A stretch of 64,000 nucleotides of DNA from an uncultured Algibacter sp. Its GTDB lineage: Bacteria > Bacteroidota > Bacteroidia > Flavobacteriales > Flavobacteriaceae. Both the position numbers and the translations under genes were made by a program. Below are positions 54,235 to 63,445 of this stretch, one piece after another. The stretch is from assembly GCF_947495925.1 (NCBI RefSeq), contig NZ_CANMAU010000006.1:129001-193000 (forward strand), read 5' to 3'. Every line of letters begins with the position of its first letter. Within the stretch, counting starts at the first letter, position 1. The notes beneath the pieces are model-generated. The model was not told where the DNA came from. It saw nothing but the letters and a program-made list of their open reading frames with translations, and did not search any database.

Positions 54235-55128
54235 TTATTGTTCTAGGCTTAGTAATTTTTCGCTTAAAATCCATTCGTAAAAACGATCAAGCCATTTTGA
54301 AACAGGAAGCCCTTTTAGCCATGTGCCAAAACCATGGCCACCATTGGCATACATGTGCATTTCTGTTTTAACGCCAGCCTTGTGCCATTTATTAAAAATT
54401 GAAGTAAATACGGTGGCATCTATTAATTGATCGTTAGCAGCCATAATAAACAAGGTTGGAGGTGTTAAATTGTTAGGTTTGGGGTTAATTAAATCAGTTC
54501 CAGGATAGACAGGAACAAGAAAATTTGGTTTGTTTTTTTCAGTACAATCATTTACTACACCAAATAGCACACACCCTCCTCCAGAGAATCCCATGAATCC
54601 AATTTTTTCAGGATCTATTCCAAGTTTATTCGAATTAGTCCTTATATAACTAATAGCATTCAAACCATCGGCAGTAGCATAGGGCATGAGTTTTTTTGTT
54701 ATTCTTACACGTTCCTCATTATTATTTTTTACAATATTTTTTAAATCTTTGATGCCATCATCGCCAGTAGGAACGAGCCTATATTTAAGGATAAAAGCGG
54801 TAATGCCTTTATGGTTTAGCCATTCAGCTACTTTTTTACCTTCGTATTCCATACTCAATGCATATATGCCTCCACCTGGTGCAATTATAACAGAGGTACC
54901 ATTTTGTTTTTCAATAGGGGGGCTATATACAATTAGTGTAGGTGTTGATACATTGGTAACGGCATTTGATTTCCAATCTTTAGAATAATACTCTTTTTCC
55001 GGGTTAGTCCATGTAATACTATCTGGTTTTACATGAGGTAATTCAATAATAGTATGTGTTTGCGCGTGCGCCAAAAAAGATAATAATATCAGGAATGGAA
55101 GTATGGGGCTTTTAATAGTCTTAAACAT
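54235..55128 (-). CDS. Secreted alpha/beta hydrolase (carbohydrate-esterase-like)
   Basis: The 297-residue protein has a signal peptide (ILPFLILLSFLAHAQ), the oxyanion region VIIAPGGGIYALS, the nucleophile elbow GFMGFSGGG (Ser in FSG) and the C-terminal His in YANGGHGFG. This places it with BD-FAE/Axe-like esterases that remove acetyl or feruloyl groups from polysaccharides. It is not next to glycan-degradation genes here. It is monocistronic with no clear promoter box. Confidence 0.86.
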   Translation of the reverse strand: MFKTIKSPILPFLILLSFLAHAQTHTIIELPHVKPDSITWTNPEKEYYSKDWKSNAVTNVSTPTLIVYSPPIEKQNGTSVIIAPGGGIYALSMEYEGKKVAEWLNHKGITAFILKYRLVPTGDDGIKDLKNIVKNNNEERVRITKKLMPYATADGLNAISYIRTNSNKLGIDPEKIGFMGFSGGGCVLFGVVNDCTEKNKPNFLVPVYPGTDLINPKPNNLTPPTLFIMAANDQLIDATVFTSIFNKWHKAGVKTEMHMYANGGHGFGTWLKGLPVSKWLDRFYEWILSEKLLSLEQ

Positions 55129-55249
55129 AATTAACGTGTTAAATCTAATTTCAATAGAAAATTAAATATAATACTAATTACGTCTCCTTAGTTTTAATTC
55201 AACTAAAATAGGTAGTAATGTTGATTTGACTTTGTTTGAATAGGATTCT

Positions 55250-55471
55250 TTAAGGAACGGGATCGTAGCCTGAGCCTCCCCACGGATGACAACTAAAAAT
55301 ACGTTTTATAGCAAGCCAGCCACCTTTAAAAAGGCCATGTTTTTGAAGGGCTTCTTTACTGTAATGTGAACATGTTGGCTGATATCTACATGTTGCAGGT
55401 GTAAGCGGAGATATTAAAGCTTGGTAAACTTTAATTAAAAATAAAAAAGACGTAATAAGAAGCTTTTTCAT
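55250..55471 (-). CDS. yidD: Membrane protein insertion efficiency factor YidD
   Basis: The 73-residue protein has an N-terminal membrane-associating helix and the Cys-rich YidD core [14 protein letters not shown] with [15 protein letters not shown]. YidD helps insertase YidC at the inner membrane. Neither yidC nor rnpA nor rpmH is adjacent, unlike in many bacteria. Confidence 0.93.
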   Translation of the reverse strand: MKKLLITSFLFLIKVYQALISPLTPATCRYQPTCSHYSKEALQKHGLFKGGWLAIKRIFSCHPWGGSGYDPVP

Positions 55472-55539
55472 GTTTTTGAATATGAATATTAGCCATTAAA
55501 TTATTCTTTCTATAATGTAAGACTAATTCAAAAAAGTCA

Positions 55540-57021
55540 CTAATTTACAGAAAACGTTGTGCCGTCTTTTCCATCTTTAAGATGAATACCAACTTCTGCC
55601 AACTCATCGCGAATTTTATCCGATAGGGCAAAATCTTTATTAAGCCTAGCTTCTTGTCTTAACTTGATTAAAACATCAATAGCACCAGACAATTTATCGG
55701 TTCCCGAATTAGATTTAGAACTGTTTTCAAGACCCAAAACATCAAAAACGAAAATATTTACAGTGTCTTTTAATGTATTTAAATCCTCAGAAGAAATAGT
55801 TGCTTTTCCTTCTTTTATTTGGTTAATGTATTTAGCTACCTCAAAAAGTTGCGCAATCAGGATAGGTGAATTAAAGTCGTCATTCATGGCATCATAACAT
55901 TTCTGTTTCCATGCTGAAACATCAAAAGTAGAGGTTGTCGTAGCTTCTATGATTTTTAACAAATTTACTGCATCCATCAATCTGTAAAAGCCTTTCTCAC
56001 TTCCTAATAAACCATCATCCGTTAAATCTAAAACACTTCTGTAAGAAGACTGAGCGTTAAAAAAACGGATAACGCTAGGGGAGTAGGGTTTACTGAAAAA
56101 CTTGTTTTTTCCAGAAAGCAATTCGTCTGGATTTACCGTATTTCCAGTTGATTTAGACATTCTAGATCCATTTAATTCTAGCATATTAGCATGCATCCAA
56201 TAATTTACCGGAGAAACACCTTTTGCAGCTTCATTTTGAGCAATCTCACATTCATGGTGAGGGAATTTTAAATCCATACCACCTCCATGAATATCAAATT
56301 TTTCACCTAAGTATTTTGTACTCATGGCAGTACATTCTAAGTGCCAGCCTGGAAAGCCATCACTCCATGGAGAAGGCCAGCGCATAATATGTTGAGGTTC
56401 TGCTTTTTTCCAAAGTGCAAAATCCTGCGGATTTTTTTTATCACTTTGTCCATCGAGTTCACGGGTGTTATGAATTAAATCTTCAACTTTACGTTTGCTT
56501 AATTTACCGTAGTCGTTGGTTTCGTTAAACTTGTGAACATCAAAATAAACCGAACCGTTTATTTCATAAGCATAACCATTTTCAATGATCGTACTTATTA
56601 ATTCAATTTGTTCAATAATATGCCCGGTTGCAGTTGGTTCAATACTGGGAGGTAGAAAATTAAAGGTGTTTAAAATGTTATGAAAGTCGACCGTATAACG
56701 TTGTACGACCTCCATAGGTTCAATTTGTTCTAGTCGTGCCTTTTTTGTGATTTTATCCTCGCCAGCATCAGCATCATTTTCTAAATGTCCTGCATCTGTA
56801 ATGTTTCGCACGTATCTTACTTTATATCCTAAATGTTTAAGATATCTAAAAACCATGTCAAAAGACATAAATGTTCTTACGTTGCCTAAATGAACATTAC
56901 TGTAAACTGTTGGTCCGCAAACATACATACCAATATGGCCTTCGTTAATGGGTTTAAATATTTCTTTTTTTCCAGTAAGAGAATTGTATATTTTTATTTG
57001 TTGCGATTGGTATAACGGCAT
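55540..57021 (-). CDS. cysS: Cysteinyl-tRNA synthetase
   Basis: The 493-residue class I synthetase has the HIGH motif as YSNVHLGN, the zinc Cys in [10 protein letters not shown] and WHLECTAMS, and the KMSKS loop as RMSKSTGN. The C-terminal anticodon-binding DALR domain follows. It charges tRNA-Cys. It precedes folE by 37 bp on the opposite reading order (folE is upstream on this strand), so the two may share a transcript. Confidence 0.96.
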   Translation of the reverse strand: MPLYQSQQIKIYNSLTGKKEIFKPINEGHIGMYVCGPTVYSNVHLGNVRTFMSFDMVFRYLKHLGYKVRYVRNITDAGHLENDADAGEDKITKKARLEQIEPMEVVQRYTVDFHNILNTFNFLPPSIEPTATGHIIEQIELISTIIENGYAYEINGSVYFDVHKFNETNDYGKLSKRKVEDLIHNTRELDGQSDKKNPQDFALWKKAEPQHIMRWPSPWSDGFPGWHLECTAMSTKYLGEKFDIHGGGMDLKFPHHECEIAQNEAAKGVSPVNYWMHANMLELNGSRMSKSTGNTVNPDELLSGKNKFFSKPYSPSVIRFFNAQSSYRSVLDLTDDGLLGSEKGFYRLMDAVNLLKIIEATTTSTFDVSAWKQKCYDAMNDDFNSPILIAQLFEVAKYINQIKEGKATISSEDLNTLKDTVNIFVFDVLGLENSSKSNSGTDKLSGAIDVLIKLRQEARLNKDFALSDKIRDELAEVGIHLKDGKDGTTFSVN

Positions 57022-57058
57022 GTTAGGCAGGTGATGAGTTATTTAATTAGGCTAAAAA

Positions 57059-57736
57059 TTAAAAAGTTGTGTCTAATTTAATGTAGTCAAGAAATTCGCG
57101 ACGCGTTGCCATGTCTTTAAATTTTCCTCCAAATTCTGAAGTTACCGTACTACTTTCAATATCTCTAATTCCTCTTGAATTGACACATAAATGCTTGGCG
57201 TCAATTACACAAGCGACATCTTTTGTTCCAAGAACATCTTGAAGTTCTCTAACTACTTGTATGGTAAGGCGTTCTTGAACTTGCGGACGTTTAGCAAAAT
57301 AATCTACAATACGATTCATTTTAGATAGCCCTACTACAGTTCCGTTTGAAATATAAGCAATATGAGCTCTACCAACTATAGGCAATAAATGATGCTCACA
57401 GGTTGAATATACCGTAATATTTTTTTCAACCAGCATTTCACCATACTTGTATTTATTATCGAATGTTGAAGCACTTGGTTTTTTATTTGGGTCTAAACCT
57501 CCAAAAATTTCTTTAACAAACATTTTAGCGACACGGTTTGGTGTTCCACTAAGACTATCGTCTGTTAAATCTAAACCTAAGGTTTCCATAATATGACGAA
57601 CATCATCTTTAATGATGTCTATTTTTTCCTCATTAGAAAGTTTAAAAGCATCATTGCGCATCGGTGTGTTTTCCGAAGTACCAATGTGCTCATCTCCTAA
57701 AGCTTCAAAGTCGTCTAAATTGTTGTCAAATTTCAT
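57059..57736 (-). CDS. folE: GTP cyclohydrolase I
   Basis: The 225-residue protein has the FolE signature: YSTCEHHLLPIVGRAHIAYI, with zinc ligand Cys and His, and KMNRIVDYFAKRPQVQERLT. It makes dihydroneopterin triphosphate, the entry to folate. I chose ATG 57736 (MKFDNNLDDFE); the longer frame from 57787 crosses the promoter box at 57769-57762. It lies upstream of cysS with a 37-bp gap. Confidence 0.95.
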   Translation of the reverse strand: MKFDNNLDDFEALGDEHIGTSENTPMRNDAFKLSNEEKIDIIKDDVRHIMETLGLDLTDDSLSGTPNRVAKMFVKEIFGGLDPNKKPSASTFDNKYKYGEMLVEKNITVYSTCEHHLLPIVGRAHIAYISNGTVVGLSKMNRIVDYFAKRPQVQERLTIQVVRELQDVLGTKDVACVIDAKHLCVNSRGIRDIESSTVTSEFGGKFKDMATRREFLDYIKLDTTF

Positions 57737-57761
57737 CAGTAATAGCTCAAAATTTAATTTG

Positions 57762-57769
57762 CAAAGATA
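57762..57769 (-). promoter_or_regulatory. Promoter box TATCTTTG for folE
   Basis: On the minus strand TATCTTTG fits TAnnTTTG and lies 25 bp upstream of the folE ATG. A TTG at 57787-57785 is 15 bp upstream, a little short for the -33 element. Confidence 0.55.
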
Positions 57770-57917
57770 AGCATTTCTCTTTTGCAACGTTTGATGTTAG
57801 CAAATAATTAATACTTCTACTTAGTCTAGTAAATTGAAATTTAATTACAAGAATTTTGCTTAAAAAATTAGCAGCTATAATTATTTGGTGTGATCTGTAA
57901 TTGTTATACGATCGAAA

Positions 57918-59462
57918 TTAAATATTAAATGCTAAAGTGAACGTGAAATTTTGGTTCTCAGTATTAACATTGGCAGACGGAGCAGTCCCAAAGTTTAAAT
58001 TGTAAAGATTGTTTTGGGAATCTCGTTCTGCACGATCATAAGCTAGGTCTAGTCGAAAGTTTCCAAAGTTGAATCCAATACCAAAAGAATAACCAGTTAA
58101 ATCCCCAACAGTTGTTTGGTTTAAATAAGGACTTTCTTCAAACCTATACCCACCTCTTAGGCTGATTTGTTTTATTTTATATTCTGCGCCGATTCGGTAT
58201 GTTGATGCATTTGTAAATGTATTACTCATAATATCGTTTTGATCAGCAAAAAAGGGATCGTAAGTTGGAGTAAGTTTTGTTTTGCTATAATTTGTGTTTG
58301 AATAGTTGAAACTTAAAATTCCGCGCTTTGCAAAAACATAGGCTAAACTACCTGTAAATCTTGAAGGGGATTGTAAATTGTATCTCGGGTATACGTTTAA
58401 AATTCCAGGAGCTATAAGTATAGATTCAGGACCATTAACCTCATCTCGAACAGTGGAAACAGATTGTGAAGTTTCTTCATCCACAGAGTACCATGTAGGG
58501 GAGTCGTAAGTTAGTCCAGCTCTAAGCTCTGGGGTTAGTTTTACAATAGCTCCCAATTGGAAGGAAAATCCAGCAGCTCTGCTTGTTAAATTATTTCTGA
58601 AATCTATACTATTGACGTAAGAACCAACATTATTATTATCTTCTAAAAGAATTGTAGCTCTATCATACCTCATAAAGTGAGAGTTTAAATTTAAACCAAG
58701 AGATAAAACATTTTTGTATTGTGTAGCTAGATTGAAACTCATTTTAGAGCTATAGCCTGATGCGATATAGGTGTAATTATGATTAAAATTTCCTGGCTCT
58801 ACATTAGAAAAATAAGCTGTGTTTTCATCATCATCAAACTCTGGGTCTAAAATATAAGATTCATAGCCTAAAAAACCTTGTTGATGTGCAAAACCAAATT
58901 CATCTCCAATATTTCTATATGCCTGTGATATGGTTTCATCAGGTAGGGCAGAAATGTCAACAAGTCTTTTGCCGTCTGCATAGTCAAAAAAGTAACTTGC
59001 TACAGAATTACTAAAATCAGGATCTTGAGTGTCATTTAAGCCTCTTGCCGTCCAACTACTGTTATGATTATTTGTGCGTTCATAATTGAAGGACAGTGCA
59101 AATTTAGACCACTCGGAACTTCTGTCATTATTTCTAAATATAAAAGCGGCTCCACCTTGGTTTATTTGAAATTTAGATTCGTTAGAATTTGTATAATTAT
59201 TGAAATACTCGGTAGTATTGTCCGTACCTACGACAGAACCAGTTATTGCTGCGTGGCTTTGGTTAAAAACGACAGATCCTGCAGGATTTAAGCTTACCGC
59301 ACTTAAGTCACCACCTAAAGCGCCAAATGCACCACTCATAGCTCTAAATCGAGCCGTTCCATGAATTTCGCTTTGTGAATACCGTAACACATCACTAATT
59401 TCTTGTGCGTAAACGGTAGACATAGATAGGATTCCTATGAATAGTAAATTTAACTTTTTCAT
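57918..59462 (-). CDS. OmpP1/FadL/TodX family outer-membrane protein
   Basis: The 514-residue protein has a signal peptide (LFIGILSMSTVYAQ), an N-terminal hatch-like segment with ALGGDLSAVSLNPAGSVVF, and many Tyr/Gly-rich strands ending in FTLAFNI, as outer-membrane barrels do. The NPAG motif is typical of FadL-type channels for hydrophobic compounds. It lies 32 bp after the GW/RS-rich lipoprotein gene on the same strand, so the two are probably co-transcribed. The cargo is unknown. Confidence 0.9.
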   Translation of the reverse strand: MKKLNLLFIGILSMSTVYAQEISDVLRYSQSEIHGTARFRAMSGAFGALGGDLSAVSLNPAGSVVFNQSHAAITGSVVGTDNTTEYFNNYTNSNESKFQINQGGAAFIFRNNDRSSEWSKFALSFNYERTNNHNSSWTARGLNDTQDPDFSNSVASYFFDYADGKRLVDISALPDETISQAYRNIGDEFGFAHQQGFLGYESYILDPEFDDDENTAYFSNVEPGNFNHNYTYIASGYSSKMSFNLATQYKNVLSLGLNLNSHFMRYDRATILLEDNNNVGSYVNSIDFRNNLTSRAAGFSFQLGAIVKLTPELRAGLTYDSPTWYSVDEETSQSVSTVRDEVNGPESILIAPGILNVYPRYNLQSPSRFTGSLAYVFAKRGILSFNYSNTNYSKTKLTPTYDPFFADQNDIMSNTFTNASTYRIGAEYKIKQISLRGGYRFEESPYLNQTTVGDLTGYSFGIGFNFGNFRLDLAYDRAERDSQNNLYNLNFGTAPSANVNTENQNFTFTLAFNI

Positions 59463-59494
59463 ATTGATAGTTTTTTTTTGAATGAATAAAAAGA

Positions 59495-60619
59495 TTAGCG
59501 TCTTCTTCCTCCGCCACCAGATGAACGCGCACCACCCGAACTTCTACTGCCACCAGATGATCTTGACATTGAACCACTTGACCTTGAACTAGAGCTTCTA
59601 CTTGGAGAATACCCCGAACTTCGCGAAGATGAATTTCTATTTGCGTTTCCAGAATTATAAGTTCTTGCTGGTTGTCTGTAGACTGTACTTGAACTTCTTC
59701 TTGCAGAAGGAGATGAAGCCCGTGCTGTTGAATTTCTTGATGGCGTTCTAGAAACGGTACTAGATCTTCTTGCGGTTCCAGAGTATGTTCTATTGCCATT
59801 AGAATTATAGCCTTGCCTGTAACCATTACTAGTTCTAGAGGAGCTACGGTTTACACTGCTACTACTTCTTCTAGCGGTGTTATATTTTGAAGTTGTTCTA
59901 TTGTTAGAATTTACAGAACTACGTCTGGTGCTGCTATTGCCAGATACAGAATTTCTTGAATTATTGGAAGCATATGCACTTCGTCTGCCTCCAGTATTTG
60001 ATTTTCCATATGAACTTCGTCTACCAGTTTGAGTTCCACTATAGCCTCTAGAGTAATAACTACCTCTTCTACCAGCATTATATGACACGTATGGACTGCG
60101 GTAGTAACCGCCATAACCGGGATAACACCAGCCTGGATATCCCCATCCTGGGTAACCCCATCCGGGATAGTATCCTCCCCATCCCCAACCTGGGTAACCG
60201 CCATAAAATCCACCATAGCCCCAGCCAAAGCCAATACCCCAACCGCCGTAGCCACCCCAGCCTCCCCAGCCAGAATTTACGTTAACAACAACATTGGTAT
60301 TACTTTGTCCCCATCCAGCATAACCTTGATAGTTATTTGGTATAGTATCATTTTCAACATAACTTGAGTTTTCGTAGGAGTCTATATCAGTAAAGATAAC
60401 ATTGTCGTCATCAAGATTTTCCGATTCGATTGCTTTGGTCTGAAAATAGTTTTCATAATAGTTATTATCCTTTTTTGGTGGTGTTTCAACAGTTTTTTCT
60501 TGATGCATAACCACAGGTTCACCATAGATGCCGTCGTTATCAACACCTACATAATCGTAAGTTCCACAGGAAACTAAACCTAGCAATGACCCCAGTAATA
60601 TTACTAAGGGTGTTTTCAT
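59495..60619 (-). CDS. Low-complexity GW/GY- and RS-rich lipoprotein
   Basis: The 374-residue protein has a signal ending in lipobox LVSC (Cys18), an acidic linker (about 20-100), a Gly/Trp/Tyr-rich block (about 115-172) and a Ser/Arg/Asn-rich basic tail (about 183-374, SR and RRSS repeats, ending GGGGRRR). No domain is recognised. The basic tail could bind nucleic acid, lipopolysaccharide or a surface glycan. ATG 60619 begins at the signal. The frame at 59395-59826 is a shadow of it. It is followed by the FadL-type gene. Confidence 0.8.
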   Translation of the reverse strand: MKTPLVILLGSLLGLVSCGTYDYVGVDNDGIYGEPVVMHQEKTVETPPKKDNNYYENYFQTKAIESENLDDDNVIFTDIDSYENSSYVENDTIPNNYQGYAGWGQSNTNVVVNVNSGWGGWGGYGGWGIGFGWGYGGFYGGYPGWGWGGYYPGWGYPGWGYPGWCYPGYGGYYRSPYVSYNAGRRGSYYSRGYSGTQTGRRSSYGKSNTGGRRSAYASNNSRNSVSGNSSTRRSSVNSNNRTTSKYNTARRSSSSVNRSSSRTSNGYRQGYNSNGNRTYSGTARRSSTVSRTPSRNSTARASSPSARRSSSTVYRQPARTYNSGNANRNSSSRSSGYSPSRSSSSRSSGSMSRSSGGSRSSGGARSSGGGGRRR

Positions 60620-60670
60620 TTTTAAGTAGTTGTTAATATGCATATCTCTAAATTTTATTGTTGAACATAA

Positions 60671-60678
60671 CAAAAATA
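60671..60678 (-). promoter_or_regulatory. Promoter box TATTTTTG for the GW/RS-FadL operon
   Basis: On the minus strand TATTTTTG fits TAnnTTTG, 51 bp upstream of the lipoprotein ATG. A TTG lies about 22 bp further up. Confidence 0.5.
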
Positions 60679-60740
60679 GTTAGTTTTGCTGAACTATTTT
60701 CAATTAACAATAGTCACAACATTTGTGCCAAAACAATAAT

Positions 60741-62219
60741 ATGGGTAAAAAACTTACTAGTAGAGCGGAAGATTATTCTAAGTGGTATAACGAATTGGTT
60801 GTCAAAGCAGACCTTGCTGAGAATTCAGCAGTAAGAGGATGTATGGTGATTAAACCTTACGGTTATGCGATTTGGGAGAAAATGCAGGCAGAATTAGATA
60901 AAATGTTTAAAGAAACAGGGCATCAAAATGCGTATTTCCCTTTGTTTGTTCCTAAAAGTTTGTTTGAGGCAGAAGAGAAGAATGCAGAGGGTTTTGCTAA
61001 GGAATGTGCAATTGTTACGCATTACAGGTTGCAAAATGATCCGGATAAAGAAGGGAAATTACGAGTAGATCCAGAGGCTAAACTTGAAGAGGAACTTATT
61101 GTAAGACCTACAAGTGAAGCTATAATTTGGAATACTTTTAGAGGTTGGGTACAATCTTATAGAGATTTACCTCTTTTAATAAATCAGTGGGCAAATGTGG
61201 TGCGTTGGGAAATGCGAACGCGCTTATTTTTGAGGACTGCAGAGTTTTTATGGCAAGAAGGGCATACCGCTCACGAAACAAAAAAAGAAGCTCTGGCAGA
61301 AGCAGAGTTGATGAATAATGTATATGCTACGTTTGTTGAAAAGTTTATGGCTATTCCGGTAGTTCAAGGTTTGAAAACAGAAAGTGAACGTTTTGCTGGA
61401 GCCGATGAAACTTATTGTATTGAGGCATTAATGCAAGATGGAAAGGCTTTGCAAGCAGGGACTTCACATTTTTTAGGTCAAAATTTTGCAAAAGCATTCG
61501 ATGTTAAGTTTGCTAATAAAGAAGGAAAACAAGATTACGTTTGGGCAACATCGTGGGGTGTTTCAACACGTTTAATGGGGGCTTTAATTATGACGCATAG
61601 CGATGATTATGGATTAGTATTACCACCAAGTTTAGCACCTAACCAAGTTGTTGTTGTGCCGATATATAAAAGTGCAGAAGATTTGGAGGCTATTACAGAA
61701 GTTGTAAATAGTATACTAAGTGATTTAAGAGCAAAGCATATTACGGTTAAATTTGATAATAGAACAACGCATAGACCGGGAGCTAAATTTGCACAGCATG
61801 AGTTACAAGGAGTACCATTGCGTATAGCTATAGGTCCGAAAGATTTGGATAACGGAACGGTTGAGATTGCAAGGAGAGATACCTTAACTAAAGAAGTTAT
61901 TGCTTTGGATAATTTAAATGACAAGGTTGAAGGTTTGCTAAAAGAAATGCAAGACAGTTTATTTAATAAGGCGCTTGATTATAGAAATGAACATACTACT
62001 GAGGTTGAAACTTTTGAAGAGTTTAAAAACGTTTTAGAAACTAAAACAGGGTTTATTTCTGCACATTGGGACGGTACAAATGAGACTGAAGACAAGATAA
62101 AAGAGTTAACCAAAGCTACTATACGTTGTATTCCTTTGGAAGCCAAGGAAGAAGAAGGGGTTTGTGTGTATTCTGGAAAACCGTCGAAACGTAGAGTATT
62201 GTTCGCAAAAGCATATTAA
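60741..62219 (+). CDS. proS: Prolyl-tRNA synthetase (short, type 3)
   Basis: The 492-residue class II synthetase has motif 2 as [20 protein letters not shown] and motif 3 near [10 protein letters not shown]. There is no INS editing domain between motifs 2 and 3, and the protein ends in Tyr (LFAKAY), as archaeal/eukaryote-type ProRS do. It charges tRNA-Pro. ATG 60741 is used; the TTG at 60723 only adds six residues. Confidence 0.96.
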   Translation: MGKKLTSRAEDYSKWYNELVVKADLAENSAVRGCMVIKPYGYAIWEKMQAELDKMFKETGHQNAYFPLFVPKSLFEAEEKNAEGFAKECAIVTHYRLQNDPDKEGKLRVDPEAKLEEELIVRPTSEAIIWNTFRGWVQSYRDLPLLINQWANVVRWEMRTRLFLRTAEFLWQEGHTAHETKKEALAEAELMNNVYATFVEKFMAIPVVQGLKTESERFAGADETYCIEALMQDGKALQAGTSHFLGQNFAKAFDVKFANKEGKQDYVWATSWGVSTRLMGALIMTHSDDYGLVLPPSLAPNQVVVVPIYKSAEDLEAITEVVNSILSDLRAKHITVKFDNRTTHRPGAKFAQHELQGVPLRIAIGPKDLDNGTVEIARRDTLTKEVIALDNLNDKVEGLLKEMQDSLFNKALDYRNEHTTEVETFEEFKNVLETKTGFISAHWDGTNETEDKIKELTKATIRCIPLEAKEEEGVCVYSGKPSKRRVLFAKAY

Positions 62220-62236
62220 TTTCAAAAATAAAAAAG

Positions 62237-62271
62237 GCAATATAAATTTTTTTAAAAAAAATTTATATTGC
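62237..62271. terminator. Long perfect AT-rich palindrome after proS
   Basis: GCAATATAAATTTTTTT and its exact 17-base complement flank a single A. The hairpin is near-symmetric, so it could terminate transcription on both strands, although no clean T-run follows the stem. It lies 17 bp after the proS stop. Confidence 0.6.
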
Positions 62272-62273
62272 TC

Positions 62274-62303
62274 TTGCAACATTTAAAAATAGTTGTATTT
62301 TTG
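62274..62303 (+). promoter_or_regulatory. Upstream promoter P1 of the tRNA-Glu/rpsT region (TTG-N19-TATTTTTG)
   Basis: TTG at 62274-62276, a 19-bp spacer and TATTTTTG at 62296-62303 match the -33/-7 pattern exactly. The predicted start is about 100 bp before tRNA-Glu. Confidence 0.65.
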
Positions 62304-62364
62304 CATCCGCAATGGAAAACATTGTAAGTTATTTGAAACAGTGAAGTAATTATTAAATTTTAAG

Positions 62365-62394
62365 TTGCAGGTTTGTAAATTAAAATTATATTTG
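62365..62394 (+). promoter_or_regulatory. Downstream promoter P2 of tRNA-Glu (TTG-N19-TATATTTG)
   Basis: TTG at 62365-62367, a 19-bp spacer and TATATTTG at 62387-62394 match the consensus. The tRNA begins 18 bp after the box. Confidence 0.65.
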
Positions 62395-62411
62395 CGCACT
62401 CTAAAACAAAT

Positions 62412-62483
62412 GGCCCGTTCGTCTATCGGCTAGGACGCCAGGTTTTCATCCTGGTAAGAGGGGTTCGATTCCCCTACGGGCTA
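62412..62483 (+). tRNA. tRNA-Glu (TTC)
   Basis: The 72-base sequence folds as a cloverleaf. The acceptor GGCCCGT pairs with ACGGGCT (one G-U). The anticodon stem CCAGG/CCTGG carries the loop TTTTCAT with anticodon TTC. The T-arm is AGGGG-TTCGATT-CCCCT. The discriminator is A and CCA is not encoded. It lies 23 bp before rpsT and probably shares its transcript. Confidence 0.97.
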
Positions 62484-62506
62484 CAATATTTAATAAGAAG
62501 AATAAA

Positions 62507-62758
62507 ATGGCAAATCATAAGTCAGCATTAAAAAGAATTAGAAGTAACGAAGCTAAACGCTTAACTAATAAATATCAGCATAAAACAACACGTAATGCTA
62601 TCAAGAAGTTACGTGAATTAACTGATAAGAAAGAGGCTGAAGCTTTATTCCCTTCAATAGTTTCTATGTTAGATAAGTTAGCTAAGAAAAATGTAATTCA
62701 TGCTAATAAAGCTGCAAACCTTAAATCCGGTTTGGCTGCACATGTTGCTGCACTTTAA
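62507..62758 (+). CDS. rpsT: 30S ribosomal protein S20
   Basis: The 83-residue basic protein has the S20 pattern [19 protein letters not shown] with a helical bundle ending [16 protein letters not shown]. It binds 16S rRNA early in 30S assembly. It is co-transcribed with tRNA-Glu and followed by a good terminator. Confidence 0.97.
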   Translation: MANHKSALKRIRSNEAKRLTNKYQHKTTRNAIKKLRELTDKKEAEALFPSIVSMLDKLAKKNVIHANKAANLKSGLAAHVAAL

Positions 62759-62780
62759 GATTCGTTAAAGAAATATATTT

Positions 62781-62812
62781 AAAAGCTTCTCATTATGAGG
62801 AGCTTTTTTTTT
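62781..62812 (+). terminator. Terminator after rpsT
   Basis: AGCTTCTC and GAGGAGCT form an 8-bp stem with one G-U pair, followed by nine T. Confidence 0.85.
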
Positions 62813-62856
62813 GATTTTCTTTTAATGTTTTAGTTTTAAACCAATAAATAAAACTA

Positions 62857-62864
62857 TAAATTTG
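62857..62864 (+). promoter_or_regulatory. Promoter box TAAATTTG for the 62.9 kb gene
   Basis: TAAATTTG fits TAnnTTTG and lies 39 bp upstream of the TTG start at 62904. Confidence 0.5.
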
Positions 62865-62903
62865 CAATAGCAACAAGTAGTAAACTTAACAAATTACAAT
62901 CCC

Positions 62904-63266
62904 TTGGAAAATAAAGAAGCAATAAAACTTATAGATAAGACTCTTAAGAAAATCGATGAAGATGGTGTTAATAGTGAAGGCGTAATAAGTAATGTTAAAG
63001 CATTACGCGTTTTTGCTTTAGAAGAGCAAATACCTTTAGTGGTTAAGGTTTTAAGACTTACTTATGAGCATATTGAAGCAAATGATTCATTTTTAATACC
63101 AATTCTGGATGATGAACCGCTAGAAGAGAATGGAGAAATTGTGGCAAATGATATGACTGCACCTGAAGAAAGTCTTAAATATTTATTATCTCTTATTAAA
63201 AATTTGAATAATAAGATGAATGTTTTGGACTTAAAAGAATACAGAGATCTTTTAACTGACTATTGA
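62904..63266 (+). CDS. Hypothetical small acidic protein
   Basis: The 120-residue protein is acidic and helical throughout, with no signal peptide, membrane helix or known motif. It starts at TTG (TTG GAA AAT AAA); no in-frame ATG lies between the promoter box and the protein. Two Leu-rich helices (IPLVVKVLRLTYEHI and LKYLLSLIKNLNNKM) suggest a helical bundle or a protein-binding role. It has its own promoter and terminator. I do not recognise the family. Confidence 0.7.
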   Translation: MENKEAIKLIDKTLKKIDEDGVNSEGVISNVKALRVFALEEQIPLVVKVLRLTYEHIEANDSFLIPILDDEPLEENGEIVANDMTAPEESLKYLLSLIKNLNNKMNVLDLKEYRDLLTDY

Positions 63267-63289
63267 ATAGAAAAATAGATTATAATTTA

Positions 63290-63319
63290 AAAGCCTTTCA
63301 AATTCGAGAGGCTTTTTTT
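63290..63319 (+). terminator. Terminator after the 62.9 kb gene
   Basis: AAAGCCTTTC and GAGAGGCTTT form a stem with one T-G pair and a 6-base loop, followed by seven T. Confidence 0.8.
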
Positions 63320-63445
63320 ATAAAGTATCCTTTGTAAAATATTATAAACATTTACAAGCTATTTTGAGGTTTCTGTTATTTTGAAAAGAACAACTTATTT
63401 TTACTATTTTAGTGAGTGAATGATTTTCATTTAAACCATACAGTT

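Noticed and set aside
59395-59826. A 143-codon minus-strand frame overlapping the GW/RS lipoprotein and FadL genes
   Set aside because: It is a shadow of the repetitive RS-rich coding sequence in another frame; the composition is Gln/Val/Leu-rich noise and it crosses into the FadL signal peptide.
60100-60260. Tandem DNA repeat in the GW-rich block as a possible mobile or CRISPR-like repeat
   Set aside because: The repetition is explained by Gly-Trp-Tyr codons of the lipoprotein, with no constant repeat-spacer pattern.
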